Of a DNA stretch of 15,785 nucleotides, positions 5,134-15,000 are shown one piece after another; within the stretch, counting starts at the first letter, position 1, and each line of letters begins with the position of its first letter. This stretch comes from Candidatus Rifleibacteriota bacterium (lineage in GTDB: Bacteria; UBP17; UBA6191; JACPRK01), in the NCBI GenBank assembly GCA_016213865.1, contig JACQZL010000138.1, positions 1 to 15,785 of the forward strand, written 5' to 3'. The position numbers and the translations under genes are program-made. The notes beneath the pieces were generated by a model. That model searched no databases and was not told the DNA's origin. It saw nothing but the letters and a program-made list of their open reading frames with translations.

Positions 5134-6513
5134 ATGAAGACTCAGAGCGACAAGAGCGACCGGGTCATCCGGCCCAGTCCCGTCAACGGACGTGGGCACC
5201 CGCCAGCCGTCCGGCGGCCCAAACGGACGGCGACGATTCGCGAGGGGCGGGGCAACGGAACCGGGATGCTCTCCCGGGACCTGCGCAGGCTGGTCCGTCT
5301 CCTGCGATCGGATCCGCAGCTCCAGTTCCTGAGAGGCGACCGGGACCTGTTGCTGGCGGGGCTGGAGCGCGCCCTCCAGGGACAGCTCGGGGCCCAGGAG
5401 GCCGTTCAGGTCGCCGACCTCGCGCGCGAGGTCGCCTCGGATGTCGTCACCCCCGAGCTTCGCCAGGAGACCCGAGAGCTTTTCGAGGATGCGCTCCGCT
5501 TCCGCGTGTGGAGGGACGCGGACCATCGGGCCCTAGTGACGGCGCACTCGCTGGCATCCGTCGACGAACCCAAGGAGCGCGCGGGCCGCAATCCCTTGTG
5601 GCTGTCGGTCCTGACCCTGAGCATCGAGGACATGGTGGCGCTCGAAGGGGCGCTACGCCCGCTCGCCGGGGTCCATCCTCCGCGGGCCTCGGCCTTCGGC
5701 GAGCCCGAGGAAGAGGCGCAGGCCTCGGTGGCCATTGCCGTCGACGGCGCCAGTCTGCCCCGCCACTACCTGTTCCAGCCGCTCTTCCGGGCGGCGCACC
5801 GGGCGGCCCGGCTGATCACGGCCGACGACCTGTCACCGGTCCTGCCGCTCTACGAGATCCTGCCGATGTTCCTGGCGGTCTTCCAGGTGTGGGCCGAGCA
5901 GAGCAGTTTCGGTAAGCGGCCGCTGGAGGCCCTGCCCTCGCTGCACCGCGACGTGCTGGACGCCTTCGAGCGCTCGGCCCGGCGCACCGTCGACGAGGAA
6001 GTGCAGGTGGCCATTGCGGTCGCCGTGGCCGAGTCGGCGGCGGCCGCCCGCGACGCCGGGAAGGACCGGCTCCACGAACAGATCACCGAAGCCAGCCAGT
6101 TCAGCGCCGCCTTCCCCTGGCGACACAACCCCGTGGCGACCCAGCTCCTGCTCAAGCTCTGTTCGTGTCCCGAGATGTGCTGCGTCGGCCCCGGGGCGGC
6201 CGAGGCCTTGAAGCTGGCGGCCGATCCCACCGTGACGGACTACTACCACTGCTATGGCCAGGCGCTGTTCCGCCGGGGCGAGTTCCGGGCAGCGGGCCGC
6301 GTCTATGCGTCCGGACTGGAGTTCCTGGGCAATCACTGGCAGGGTCTGCTGGACCTGGCCCAGGTGTACCGGGCGCTGGGTCAAGAGAAGGTCGCGCGGC
6401 GCGTCTTCCGCGAGGCCCTCACCGCGCCGGACATCACGCCGGACGGCCAGGCGGCGATCCAGTGCGAGATGGCCGGCATCTCGCGGGGGATGCACTTCAC
6501 GCCGCCGTTGTGA
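5134..6513 (+). CDS. TPR-type protein of unknown function
   Basis: The 459-residue product is mostly helical, soluble and leucine/alanine-rich, with no signal peptide or membrane segment. Near the C-terminus two tetratricopeptide-like helix pairs are visible: YYHCYGQALFRRGEFRAAGR and GLLDLAQVYRALGQEKVARR (about residues 370-430), which suggest a protein-protein interaction surface. Just before them is a cysteine cluster, KLCSCPEMCCVGP (about 342-354), which could bind a metal. The N-terminal 45 residues are basic and polar and may be disordered. I chose the ATG at 5134, with AGGAGA at 5117-5122, although the frame is open back to 4912; that extension would run through the MITE-like repeat. 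A later ATG near 5266 is also possible. I do not recognise a named family. Confidence 0.75.
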   Translation: MKTQSDKSDRVIRPSPVNGRGHPPAVRRPKRTATIREGRGNGTGMLSRDLRRLVRLLRSDPQLQFLRGDRDLLLAGLERALQGQLGAQEAVQVADLAREVASDVVTPELRQETRELFEDALRFRVWRDADHRALVTAHSLASVDEPKERAGRNPLWLSVLTLSIEDMVALEGALRPLAGVHPPRASAFGEPEEEAQASVAIAVDGASLPRHYLFQPLFRAAHRAARLITADDLSPVLPLYEILPMFLAVFQVWAEQSSFGKRPLEALPSLHRDVLDAFERSARRTVDEEVQVAIAVAVAESAAAARDAGKDRLHEQITEASQFSAAFPWRHNPVATQLLLKLCSCPEMCCVGPGAAEALKLAADPTVTDYYHCYGQALFRRGEFRAAGRVYASGLEFLGNHWQGLLDLAQVYRALGQEKVARRVFREALTAPDITPDGQAAIQCEMAGISRGMHFTPPL

Positions 6514-6529
6514 GCCGGGGCCCCGGGTC

Positions 6530-6578
6530 GCAGCCCTGCAGCCCGCAGCCCCGCAGCCCTGCAGCCCTGCAGCCCTGC
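6530..6578. repeat. Imperfect tandem GCAGCCC(T) repeat between convergent genes
   Basis: Six consecutive units of 7-8 bases (GCAGCCCT, GCAGCCC, GCAGCCCC, then GCAGCCCT three times) fill almost the whole gap between the ends of the TPR-protein gene and the Ig-like gene. The last unit runs up to the stop codon of the Ig-like gene. There is no hairpin with a T-run, so I see no standard terminator here. Copy number could vary by slippage. Confidence 0.8.
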
Positions 6579-9500
6579 CTACCTCAACACCGCCAGCTTG
6601 CCCTTCGACTGAGCCTTGCTCCCGAAGAGCGAGGTGACGCGGGCGCGGAAGAGGTACACGCCGTTCGAGACGGGTTGCCCGCGGTCATCGAGCAGGTCCC
6701 AGTCGAGGCTGGTGCGGGGGCCCACGAAAGGTCCGGCAGCATCGAGCGTCCGAAGCCGGCGCCCCGCCGCGTCATACACGTCGAGAACCAGCTTCGATGC
6801 GGCCTGCGGCTGCGTCAGAGGCGCCACGAATTGGGTCGAGGGATTGCGGACGGGATTGGGGGCCGCGAGGACGGGCCCCGAGAATCCGAAGTGGTCCGGG
6901 GCGACCAGTCCCAGCTTGCGCGGCGTGGCCGGGTTGCCGGCGCGATCGCGCACGGCGATCTCCAGCGAGTGCTTTCCCGGATCGAGGTCCCGATCCAGTT
7001 GGACCACGGCCTGTCCCGTGGCCTCGTCGAACGTGAACGGAAGGGGTTGGCCGTCGACGGAGATGGTGATGCCGGAAGGGTCGACTCCACTCCCCAGGTC
7101 CGCGAGCCTGGCGGAGATCTCGGGGCGACCCGTCTCGAGCCGCTCGTCGTCGGAGGGCGACAGCTCGACGATCTCCGGGCAGGCGACATCCGCCATGACC
7201 CGCAGCGGTGCCAGCATCGTGAGCTGACCGGTGACGCCGCCGTCCGGCCGGCGCCCGCCAACGAACCGCCACCGGCCCGAAACCAACTGGTAGATCCCGA
7301 GCTGGCTCGGGGAGATTCCGGGTCGACCCTCGAGCCGGGCCGTCAGAGTCGCGGGGAGCCGGAACTGCAGCCCGTCGGGTTGCAGGTCCGCGAGCGGTCC
7401 GAGGTCCACCAGGCCTCGCGGAGCGTCGGCGTGGGCCGAGCCCGTCTTGGCCATGCCGGGGACATCCATGCTCCGGGCCGCTGCCGCGTCGACCGGCGGG
7501 CAGATGTAGGCCAGCGTGTCCTGCTCGACGGCGCCGGCAGGGACGTCGATTGCGACGCCGAGGTCCTGGGCGATCATCTTCGTCCGAACGGTCGACTTCA
7601 GCGGTGTGATCGAGAGCCGGACCACGCGGCGGCTGACGTTGCCGTCCAGGTCGGTCCCCGAGAGTACAGCCTGGGCGTTGAAGGCCTGCTTGGTCTGCGC
7701 CAGCTTCAGGGTCGTGTAGTAGGCGCGGGGATTGAGGCTCATCCGGAAGGACGAGTTGGTCACCTGGGTCAACCCGGCCAGCTCGGTGAACCGCGGGGGT
7801 TGCTGCAACTCCTCGCTGGCCAGCACGACCAGCACCATCTCGGCGGGCATCACCGGGTTGATGAAGAACTTGGCCTGGAAGGCGGGGCCGGTGTCCACCT
7901 CGAACCCGTCGATGATCGTCTGGTTGGAGTGCGTCATGGGGTTGCCCGCGAGGTCGAGGACGCCGCCCACGTTGAGACTGGCGCGGCCGTCGAAGACCTT
8001 CGGGTCCGCGTCCTGCGGAATCTGGCCCTGGGCTTCGAAGACGGCCCCGGTCCAGGACGACGTCGTCAGGACGATCGGCGTGGTCGACGGGCTGGCGGGC
8101 TGCCAACTCACCCACGGCGCGACCTTGAGCGGCTCGCTGAAGTTCAACCGGACGTTGAACTGGCCGATGGCCAGGACGCCCGAGCGGCTGGTGGGCTGGA
8201 CGTCCCCCGTGACGGTCGCCTTGTTCCCCAGGATGGCGGGCGGCGTGAAGTCGAGGTTGAGGCGGAACTCGTTGGAGGCGACTCCCTCGTTGCCGACCTG
8301 GTCGAAGCTCGCGACGCTCCACTTGTAGAGCCCCTGGTCGGCCAGGGAGAGCTGGACGACGTTCTTGCGGTCGTCGGTGTCGTCGGTCTTTTCGACAAGC
8401 CTGGTGTAGACCGGCTTTCCGCTCGTGGACGGGAACGTCAGCTTGAAGCGGAACTTCTTGACGCCCGAGACGTTTCCCCACTTGAACTGGATGACCTGAC
8501 TCTTGGTGAACAGGTTGTCGGCCGGAGCGGTGAGGGCAGGCGGCTTGATGTCGTTGACGTCGACGGAGACGCGACGCTGAATGGCCGTCACGTTGCCGGC
8601 GCGGTCGATTGCCCGGATCGTGAAGAGGTAGAAGTCGCCCTCCGTGTCGGTCCTCGGCTTGAGGATCTGGTCGTCCGGGGGCAGGACGTCGTCGATGACG
8701 AACTTGCGCCGCTCGCGCAGGGTGCCGGCGAAGGCCCCGTCCATCGGCTGGGTCGTGCTCCGGATGGCGCTGTTGGCAGGGGTCTGCACGGGGTCGAGGA
8801 CCGCCGTGGTCAGCGGGATCACCGGGTTGTTCTTGCCCGGGATGATCTCGCCTTCCTTGGGCCCGTTCGACGGCGGGATAGCCGGGATCGGCAGGAACTG
8901 GTTGTCGACGACCTCCAGCTTGTATTCGACCCGGTCGACGTCAGCCCCACCGAAGTGGTTGCTGACGTTGGACCCGTAGGTCTGGCCCTGGGCCGAGAGG
9001 TCTGACGCCCAGCCCTCGATGTGGAACGGCCGCGCGCCGATCAGGGCGCCTTGCGCGACGCCCGACGTGCCCACGGCCCTCGGCTCGGACGACGTCTTGC
9101 CCTTACCGTTCGCTCCGGCCAATCGCCCCTTGTCGATCTCGAGCTTGGGCGGGATGTTGTCATAGAGGAAGAAGAACTGGGCGAGGTTGATGGTCGAATC
9201 ATTGGCGGGCTTGAGCCCGAAGTACTGTCCCAGTCGTGCAGGCTGGAGGACACTCACGTCCAGGCTGTTTCCGGCCCGGTCCGTCGGGTTCACCGCGATG
9301 GAGTAGATACCGTCCATCGACCCGTCGGTCGGGAGGCTGCGCACGCGGCCGGTGACCGTGTCGATCAACTCGACGAGGACGCGGAACCGGTCGTCGCGAG
9401 CCAGGTAGTCGGGGCGCGTGGGATCGGTGTTGTTCGGGATGTGGATGTACCGCAGGCGGCCGCGGAGCCGGGTGGGGAAGGTGCCGGGCACCTCCAGGAA

Positions 9501-11846
9501 GCTGTTCACGACGCGATTGGGCTGGTAAGCGGCCTCGAACTGGACCGACATGGCGGTCTGGTTGACGTCGATGCCGCAGCCGGCGTTGCCGTTGCTCGCG
9601 ACCGGGTCGACGACGACGGCCTCCATCGCGCTCAGGGGGCCGCTGATCGGAGTGTCGACGAGCGGATGAGTGCGTTCGACGTAGGGGTCGGTGTTATCGA
9701 TGTAGACCGGGAAGTCGACGTGCGCGGCCCGGTGACCGCTGGTCGTGCTGATGGTCCCGGAGTTGCCGGCGTTGTCCACCGGAATGACCCGCGTGAAGTA
9801 CTGGCCGTCGTTGGCGCCCACTCGCGGGTCCAGTTCTCCCGGGGCCAGGAAGTCGGCCGGGATCGGGGTCGGCGGGTTGGGCCACTGGTCGCCGGCGACG
9901 GTCTGGCCGGGCTTGCGAACGCCGTTGACCGTGATGGTGGCGGTCGTGCCGGGCGTGGTCGCCGCGACCCGCTGGGGTGGATCGGTGTCGAACTTCACCG
10001 GCACGGAGTTGGGGCCGCCGATCTGGCTGTAGAACTCCACGTTCGTGGCCGTGACGTTGAAGTCCGTGTCGCGGGACGTGACCACGATCGGCGGGAACTC
10101 TCCCGTCTGCAGTCGCAGACAGCCCTGCGGGGTCGCCGTGATCGACTCGGCCGAGACCGGCGTCGTGTCGACGCGGAAGGTAATCGTCTTGGTGGCCCGG
10201 TTGGCCACCTTGTCGATCAGCCCGACGGTGATCGTGTAGGTCCCCTCGAGCGGCTCCTTCTTGCCGTCGTTGTCGCGGTCGGTGAAGTTCGGGTTGCTGT
10301 TGGCGCTGCCCGTGAAGTCCGGCAGGATCAGGAAGAGGCCCGTCGGCGGCGAGACCGAGGGCGTTCCGGGGATGTCCCCCTGGGGGCCGCGGAGACTGAT
10401 GGTCAGGCCCGTGCCCGTCGTCGTGCCGGTCGCTGCCGCGTTCGTCGCGCTCGTGAAGTCGACCCCGCTGGCGAACGTCTTGTTCGTGTCGGTGCGCGTG
10501 CTGGTGTTGTAGTCGTCGACGAAGACCTGGATCTGCAGCGGAAAGGCGTTCTTGCCGATGACGGCGCCGTCGGCCGGCTGGCTCGCGAACTGCCCCGGCG
10601 GAGGCGGCGTCGGCAGGCGCAACAGGTACGGCGACACCGTGTCGACGCTGAAGGCGTTGGCGATCGTGGCCGACGTGTCGGCGGCCTGGATCGGGTTGTT
10701 GGCCAGATCGTAGCCGAAGTCGGGGAGCGGGCCTCCGCCGTCGAACTGGCCCTGGATCTGGATGCGCGCCGGCCCGTTCTGGGCCTCGACGGGGATGACG
10801 CTGTACTGGTACAGGAAGACCGTGTTGTTGACCGTCGATTCCTGCCGCAGCACCGCCGGGATGGCGACGCCTCCCTGCTGAGTCACGTTTACCTGCGGCG
10901 GCGAGGCCATCTGCTCGCTCATCGTGACCCGGATGAAGATCGTCTCCTGGCCGACGAAGGTCCTCGAACCCGGGGTCAGGATCTGGCGCCTCGTCGCGTC
11001 GTCGTTGAACCGGATGATCTCGACCTGCTGGACGGACGGGTTCTTCTTGTCGCGGATGATCTTGATGACTGTCGCCTGGCTCTTGTTGGGCGTCGCCTGC
11101 GGGTCGGTCATCTTGTCCTCGGCGACCAGCTCGAGCTGGAGCGGCCCGTCGTTGATGCCCGAGAGCGCGACGTTGGCCGTGAAGGTGCCCGTCGCCGCGT
11201 CGATGGTCGCGTTGGCGGTCTGGTTGTTCCCCGTGTTCTTGACGGTGATCTTGATCTCCGACGCCGGGCTGCCGTTGTCGGGGTCCGTGACGGTGCCCGT
11301 GACGATGAGCTGGTCGACGTTGGTCGTGAAGGTCTGGCCGTTGTAGGGCGTCGGCAGGTTCGGCGGGTTCGGCCCCAGGGTCACCGACTGCACCGTGATG
11401 ACGGGCGGCTTGGTGTCGTACTGGACGAAGCACTGCGCGCCGCCGCTGGACGGAGACGCTCGCGAATCGACCACCAGGTTGCACTTCTGCTGCAGGACGA
11501 TGACGCCGATCTGCTTGATCCCGTCGACGTTGAAGCCGGCCCCGACGTTGCCCGTCTTGTCCGTCGGCAACGGAAGGAACGTGCTGCCGTTGACGTCGGC
11601 GCCCTCCGTGCGTGCCAGATACGAGCCGCTTGCCCCGTCGTGCTCGAATCCGATGTTGATCTGCGCGCGGTTGGTCCGAAACGGTGTGGTTTGCTGGAAG
11701 TTGGCAGGGGTCGTCACCTTGACCTGCTTGATCGCCTCGTCAGGCAGACACTGCCCCCTGAGGCCGGCAGGCCAGGCAAGGACGAACAGGGCCAGGATGA
11801 GCCACAGGACTGCCGCGGGTCTGCGTTGGATCGGTGCCGTCAGCAT
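6579..11846 (-). CDS. Giant secreted Ig-like repeat protein with FlgD-like C-terminal domain
   Basis: The 1755-residue product begins with a signal peptide (MLTAPIQRRPAAVLWLILAL, then FVLAWPAGLRG). It continues as a chain of beta-sandwich repeats of the bacterial Ig/cadherin type. The repeat mark is a D-x-x-G-N turn (DNAGN, DRAGN, DQVGN, DLAGN, at least six times), usually followed by 'V-D-x-x-P-P' at the next domain border. The C-terminal 75 residues (LVLDVYDAAGRRLRTLD, then SLDWDLLDDRG and PVSNGVYLFRARV) match the FlgD-type Ig-like domain, which often ends large exported proteins in GC-rich environmental bacteria. It is probably extracellular or surface-bound, in adhesion or matrix; no enzyme domain is seen. 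I chose the ATG at 11846 because the signal peptide starts there; a TTG 78 bases upstream is less likely. Cysteines are few. It is divergent from mfd. Confidence 0.85.
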   Translation of the reverse strand: MLTAPIQRRPAAVLWLILALFVLAWPAGLRGQCLPDEAIKQVKVTTPANFQQTTPFRTNRAQINIGFEHDGASGSYLARTEGADVNGSTFLPLPTDKTGNVGAGFNVDGIKQIGVIVLQQKCNLVVDSRASPSSGGAQCFVQYDTKPPVITVQSVTLGPNPPNLPTPYNGQTFTTNVDQLIVTGTVTDPDNGSPASEIKITVKNTGNNQTANATIDAATGTFTANVALSGINDGPLQLELVAEDKMTDPQATPNKSQATVIKIIRDKKNPSVQQVEIIRFNDDATRRQILTPGSRTFVGQETIFIRVTMSEQMASPPQVNVTQQGGVAIPAVLRQESTVNNTVFLYQYSVIPVEAQNGPARIQIQGQFDGGGPLPDFGYDLANNPIQAADTSATIANAFSVDTVSPYLLRLPTPPPPGQFASQPADGAVIGKNAFPLQIQVFVDDYNTSTRTDTNKTFASGVDFTSATNAAATGTTTGTGLTISLRGPQGDIPGTPSVSPPTGLFLILPDFTGSANSNPNFTDRDNDGKKEPLEGTYTITVGLIDKVANRATKTITFRVDTTPVSAESITATPQGCLRLQTGEFPPIVVTSRDTDFNVTATNVEFYSQIGGPNSVPVKFDTDPPQRVAATTPGTTATITVNGVRKPGQTVAGDQWPNPPTPIPADFLAPGELDPRVGANDGQYFTRVIPVDNAGNSGTISTTSGHRAAHVDFPVYIDNTDPYVERTHPLVDTPISGPLSAMEAVVVDPVASNGNAGCGIDVNQTAMSVQFEAAYQPNRVVNSFLEVPGTFPTRLRGRLRYIHIPNNTDPTRPDYLARDDRFRVLVELIDTVTGRVRSLPTDGSMDGIYSIAVNPTDRAGNSLDVSVLQPARLGQYFGLKPANDSTINLAQFFFLYDNIPPKLEIDKGRLAGANGKGKTSSEPRAVGTSGVAQGALIGARPFHIEGWASDLSAQGQTYGSNVSNHFGGADVDRVEYKLEVVDNQFLPIPAIPPSNGPKEGEIIPGKNNPVIPLTTAVLDPVQTPANSAIRSTTQPMDGAFAGTLRERRKFVIDDVLPPDDQILKPRTDTEGDFYLFTIRAIDRAGNVTAIQRRVSVDVNDIKPPALTAPADNLFTKSQVIQFKWGNVSGVKKFRFKLTFPSTSGKPVYTRLVEKTDDTDDRKNVVQLSLADQGLYKWSVASFDQVGNEGVASNEFRLNLDFTPPAILGNKATVTGDVQPTSRSGVLAIGQFNVRLNFSEPLKVAPWVSWQPASPSTTPIVLTTSSWTGAVFEAQGQIPQDADPKVFDGRASLNVGGVLDLAGNPMTHSNQTIIDGFEVDTGPAFQAKFFINPVMPAEMVLVVLASEELQQPPRFTELAGLTQVTNSSFRMSLNPRAYYTTLKLAQTKQAFNAQAVLSGTDLDGNVSRRVVRLSITPLKSTVRTKMIAQDLGVAIDVPAGAVEQDTLAYICPPVDAAAARSMDVPGMAKTGSAHADAPRGLVDLGPLADLQPDGLQFRLPATLTARLEGRPGISPSQLGIYQLVSGRWRFVGGRRPDGGVTGQLTMLAPLRVMADVACPEIVELSPSDDERLETGRPEISARLADLGSGVDPSGITISVDGQPLPFTFDEATGQAVVQLDRDLDPGKHSLEIAVRDRAGNPATPRKLGLVAPDHFGFSGPVLAAPNPVRNPSTQFVAPLTQPQAASKLVLDVYDAAGRRLRTLDAAGPFVGPRTSLDWDLLDDRGQPVSNGVYLFRARVTSLFGSKAQSKGKLAVLR

Positions 11847-11889
11847 CTCGGAATGCCCTTCCGCGATCGCGAGCGTGAAAAGGAATGCA

Positions 11890-11908
11890 CGGAGGCAGAA
11901 CACCTCCG
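11890..11908 (-). other. Hairpin in the leader of the Ig-like protein gene
   Basis: CGGAGG, a 7-nt loop, CCTCCG is a 6-bp stem about 45 bases upstream of the chosen ATG. It would lie in the mRNA leader on the minus strand. I see no good promoter for this gene in the 155-bp divergent spacer, and the role of the hairpin is unknown. Confidence 0.3.
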
Positions 11909-11960
11909 AGCTTGCTTTCGACAAATACGCTTCGCTTGCTTAGGGAAATGTCCTCAGCGC

Positions 11961-11989
11961 TTGCCTGGGGCCAGTCTCCGTGCTAGATT
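11961..11989 (+). promoter_or_regulatory. Promoter of mfd, placed almost at the start codon
   Basis: TTGCCT (11961-11966) and TAGATT (11984-11989) are 17 nt apart, and TGC directly before the -10 box makes it an extended -10. The predicted first base of the mRNA is near 11996, about six bases before the ATG at 12002. No ribosome-binding site precedes that ATG, which fits a nearly leaderless message. Confidence 0.5.
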
Positions 11990-12001
11990 TGCCCTGTTTC
12001 G

Positions 12002-15000
12002 ATGCTCGACGACCTGCTATCACTCTTCAGCTCCACGGCGCTCGTCGGCCAGGTGAACGCGGCCCTGGCCGCCGAGACCGGGACGGTGACCGTTTCCGGT
12101 CTGGTGGGTTCGGCTTCGCGATTGCTCGCGGCCTCGCTGGCCGCCGACAGGGCGGTGCTGCTGCTGCTCGACGACGAGGACGCGGTCCACACCGCGGGAC
12201 AGGACCTGGCCGCGCTGCTCGGCGTGGAGTCCTCTCTGGCCTTCCCCGGCCCGGATGTCCTCGAGGGCGAGGTCCTGCCCCTCGGCTGGTACGAGCTGCA
12301 CCATCGATTTGCCGTGCTCGACGCTCTTGCGGCCAAGCGCCCGGCGGTCGTCCTCTCCACCCCGCTCGCCTTGCTGTCGCCGACGATGGCCCCGGGGCTC
12401 TTTCGCAAGGTGCGCCGCGTCGTCAAGCTCGGCGAGACGGTCGACCGCGACGAGTTGGTCGCTCACCTGGACGGCCTCGGCTACTCCCGCGTGCCGCGGG
12501 TCGAGGCGATGGGTGAGTTCTCGGTCCGTGGCGGCATCCTCGACCTCTTCGGGACCCTGGCGACCCGGCCGATCCGGATCGAGCTCTTCGGCGACGTGGT
12601 CGAATCCCTGAGGTGGTTCGACCCGACCACGCAGCGCTCCACCGGAGTGCTCGAGACCGTCACGCTCGTCCCCATGCGAGAGGTCCTGGTGCGAGTCCCG
12701 GCCGACCTCTTCTCCGAGCGCAAGCTCGACGAACGCTCGCTGGCCCTGGCCCAGACCCTGCGTGGCGGCAAGGTCCCCAAGGGCGTCGAGCGCCTCCTCT
12801 CCTTCCTGCCGCAACAGACGGCCCTGCTGACGGCGCACCTGCCGCCCGGCTCGGTCGTGGTCGACACGACCAGTCGCCTGGCCAGAGACGTGGCCCGCGG
12901 CCAGGCCGAGAAGACCTACGGCGACGATTCCTGGGACAAGCTGGAAGCAGAGCTTCGCCAGTTGCCGCGCGCCAACGTGGGCCTGGGCGCCGGGCCGTCG
13001 TCGGGCGTCTTCCTGGAGGCGGGCTGTCAGCCGTTGCCCGAGTACCTGAACGAGACCGGACGTCTCGTCGAGGACCTGCGTTCGTTCGGCGAGCGCGAGT
13101 TCCGCCGGGTCGTCGCCGCCTCGACGCGGGGCGGACGCGACCGCCTGACCGAGATCCTGAGCGAAGCGGGCCTGGAGGTCGCTCCTCGCGCCGGCACCGT
13201 GCAGGCCGTGGCCGTGGTCCAGGCCGATCTGGAGCAAGGTTTCGTTCTTCCTCTCGACCGGCTCGCGGTCGTTGCCGAGAACGACCTGTGGCAGGACCGG
13301 CGGGTCCATGAGGAAGAGCCGGCCAAGAGAAGCCGTCGCGCTTCCGACGCCGACGCGCTGAGGTTCAGCGACTTCTCGGAGATCACCGAGGGAAGCCTCG
13401 TCGTCCATTACGAGCACGGCATCGGCCGGTTCCTCGGACTCAAGGAGCTGAGGGTCGACGGGGTCCGCCAGGACTACCTCGAGATCGAGTACCAGAAAGG
13501 CGACAAGCTCTTCGTACCGGTCAACCAGCTCGACCGGGTCCAGCGCTTCGTCGGCGCTTCGGAGGACGGCCCCGCGCGGCTGGCGCGGCTGGGCAGCGCG
13601 AAGTGGGCGCTGGCCAAGCACCGGGTCCGCAAGGAGGTCGAAGAGCTGGCCAGAAAGCTCCTCGAGCTCTACGCCAAGCGCGAGACGGTCCAGGGTTTCG
13701 CGTTCAGCCCCGACAACCCCTGGCAGCGCGAATTGGAGGAGCTCTTCCCGTTCGAGGAGACCCCGGACCAGCTACGCTGCATCGACGAGGTCAAGGAGGA
13801 CATGCGCAAGACCCGGCCGATGGACCGGCTGGTCTGCGGAGATGTCGGCTACGGGAAGACGGAGATCGCGGTACGGGCCGCCTTCAAGGCCGTTCAGGAC
13901 GGCCGGCAGGTGGCGGTCCTGGCCCCCACGACCATCCTGGCCGAGCAGCACCTCCACACTTTCCGCACCCGGATGGCCGCTTTCCCCGTCAACGTCGGCT
14001 GCCTCTCTCGACTCCGCACGCCGCCCCAACAGAAGGAGCTCCTCCGGAATACCGCTTCGGGCCGGGTCGACGTGCTCATCGGGACTCACCGCATCCTCTC
14101 CAGGGACGTCAGGTTCCGGGAACTGGGCCTGCTGATAGTCGACGAGGAGCAACGCTTCGGCGTCAGTCACAAGGAGCGCATCAAAGAGCTAAAGGAGTCG
14201 GTGGATGTCTTGACAATGACAGCCACGCCGATCCCCCGAACGCTCAATCTGGCGCTGTCGGGCGCCCGCGACATCTCGGTCCTGACGACCCCGCCTCGCG
14301 GGCGGCTGCCGATCAAGACGTTCGTCGTCGAGTACAGCGAGGAGCTGGTCAAGGGAGCAATCGAGCGCGAGCTGGCGCGTGGCGGCCAGGTCTACTACGT
14401 CTACAACCGCATCGAGTCGATGGACGTGGCCAAGAGCTGGCTGGCCAAGCTGGTACCCAAGGCCCGTGTGCGCGTGGGGCACGGCCAGATGGAGCGGCAA
14501 GAGCTCGAGGACTTGATGACCGACTTCTACAGCGGCAGGTTCGACGTACTGCTCTCGACCACCATCATCGAGTCGGGCCTGGACGTGCCCAACGTCAACA
14601 CGATCGTCCTGCACCGCGCCGACTGCTTCGGACTGTCGCAGCTCTACCAGTTGCGGGGCCGCGTGGGCCGCACCAGCAGGCAGGCGTTCGCGTACCTGCT
14701 CTACCCGTCGCGGACCAGCCTCTCGGGGATGGCCTTCGAGCGCCTCAAGGCCCTCGAGGAGCACACCGACCTGGGAAGCGGTTTCAAGATCGCCATGCGC
14801 GACCTCGAGTTGCGCGGCGCGGGCAACATCCTCGGCGCCGAGCAGCACGGGTTCATCGATTCGGTCGGCTTCGAGCTGTACACGCGCCTTTTGCGTGAGG
14901 CCGTCGCGCAGCTCAAGGGCCGCCCGCAAGAGGCCCCGCGCGAGCTGACCAAGCTCGAGCTCCAGGTCGACTGCTACATCCCGTCCGAGTACATCTCGGA

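Noticed and set aside
6165..12056. Long open frames on the + strand (6165-9005 and 9021-12056) opposite the Ig-like gene
   Set aside because: Their translations are rich in Arg, Gly, Asp and Val with no domain, signal or repeat logic. They mirror the codons of the minus-strand gene, whose product has a signal peptide and coherent Ig-like domains. High GC content removes stop codons from antisense frames.
12020..13621. Antisense frame of 533 codons opposite mfd, and another at 14189-15760
   Set aside because: Both are shadows of the intact Mfd reading frame. The second also ends inside the 97-bp repeat. No family resemblance is visible.
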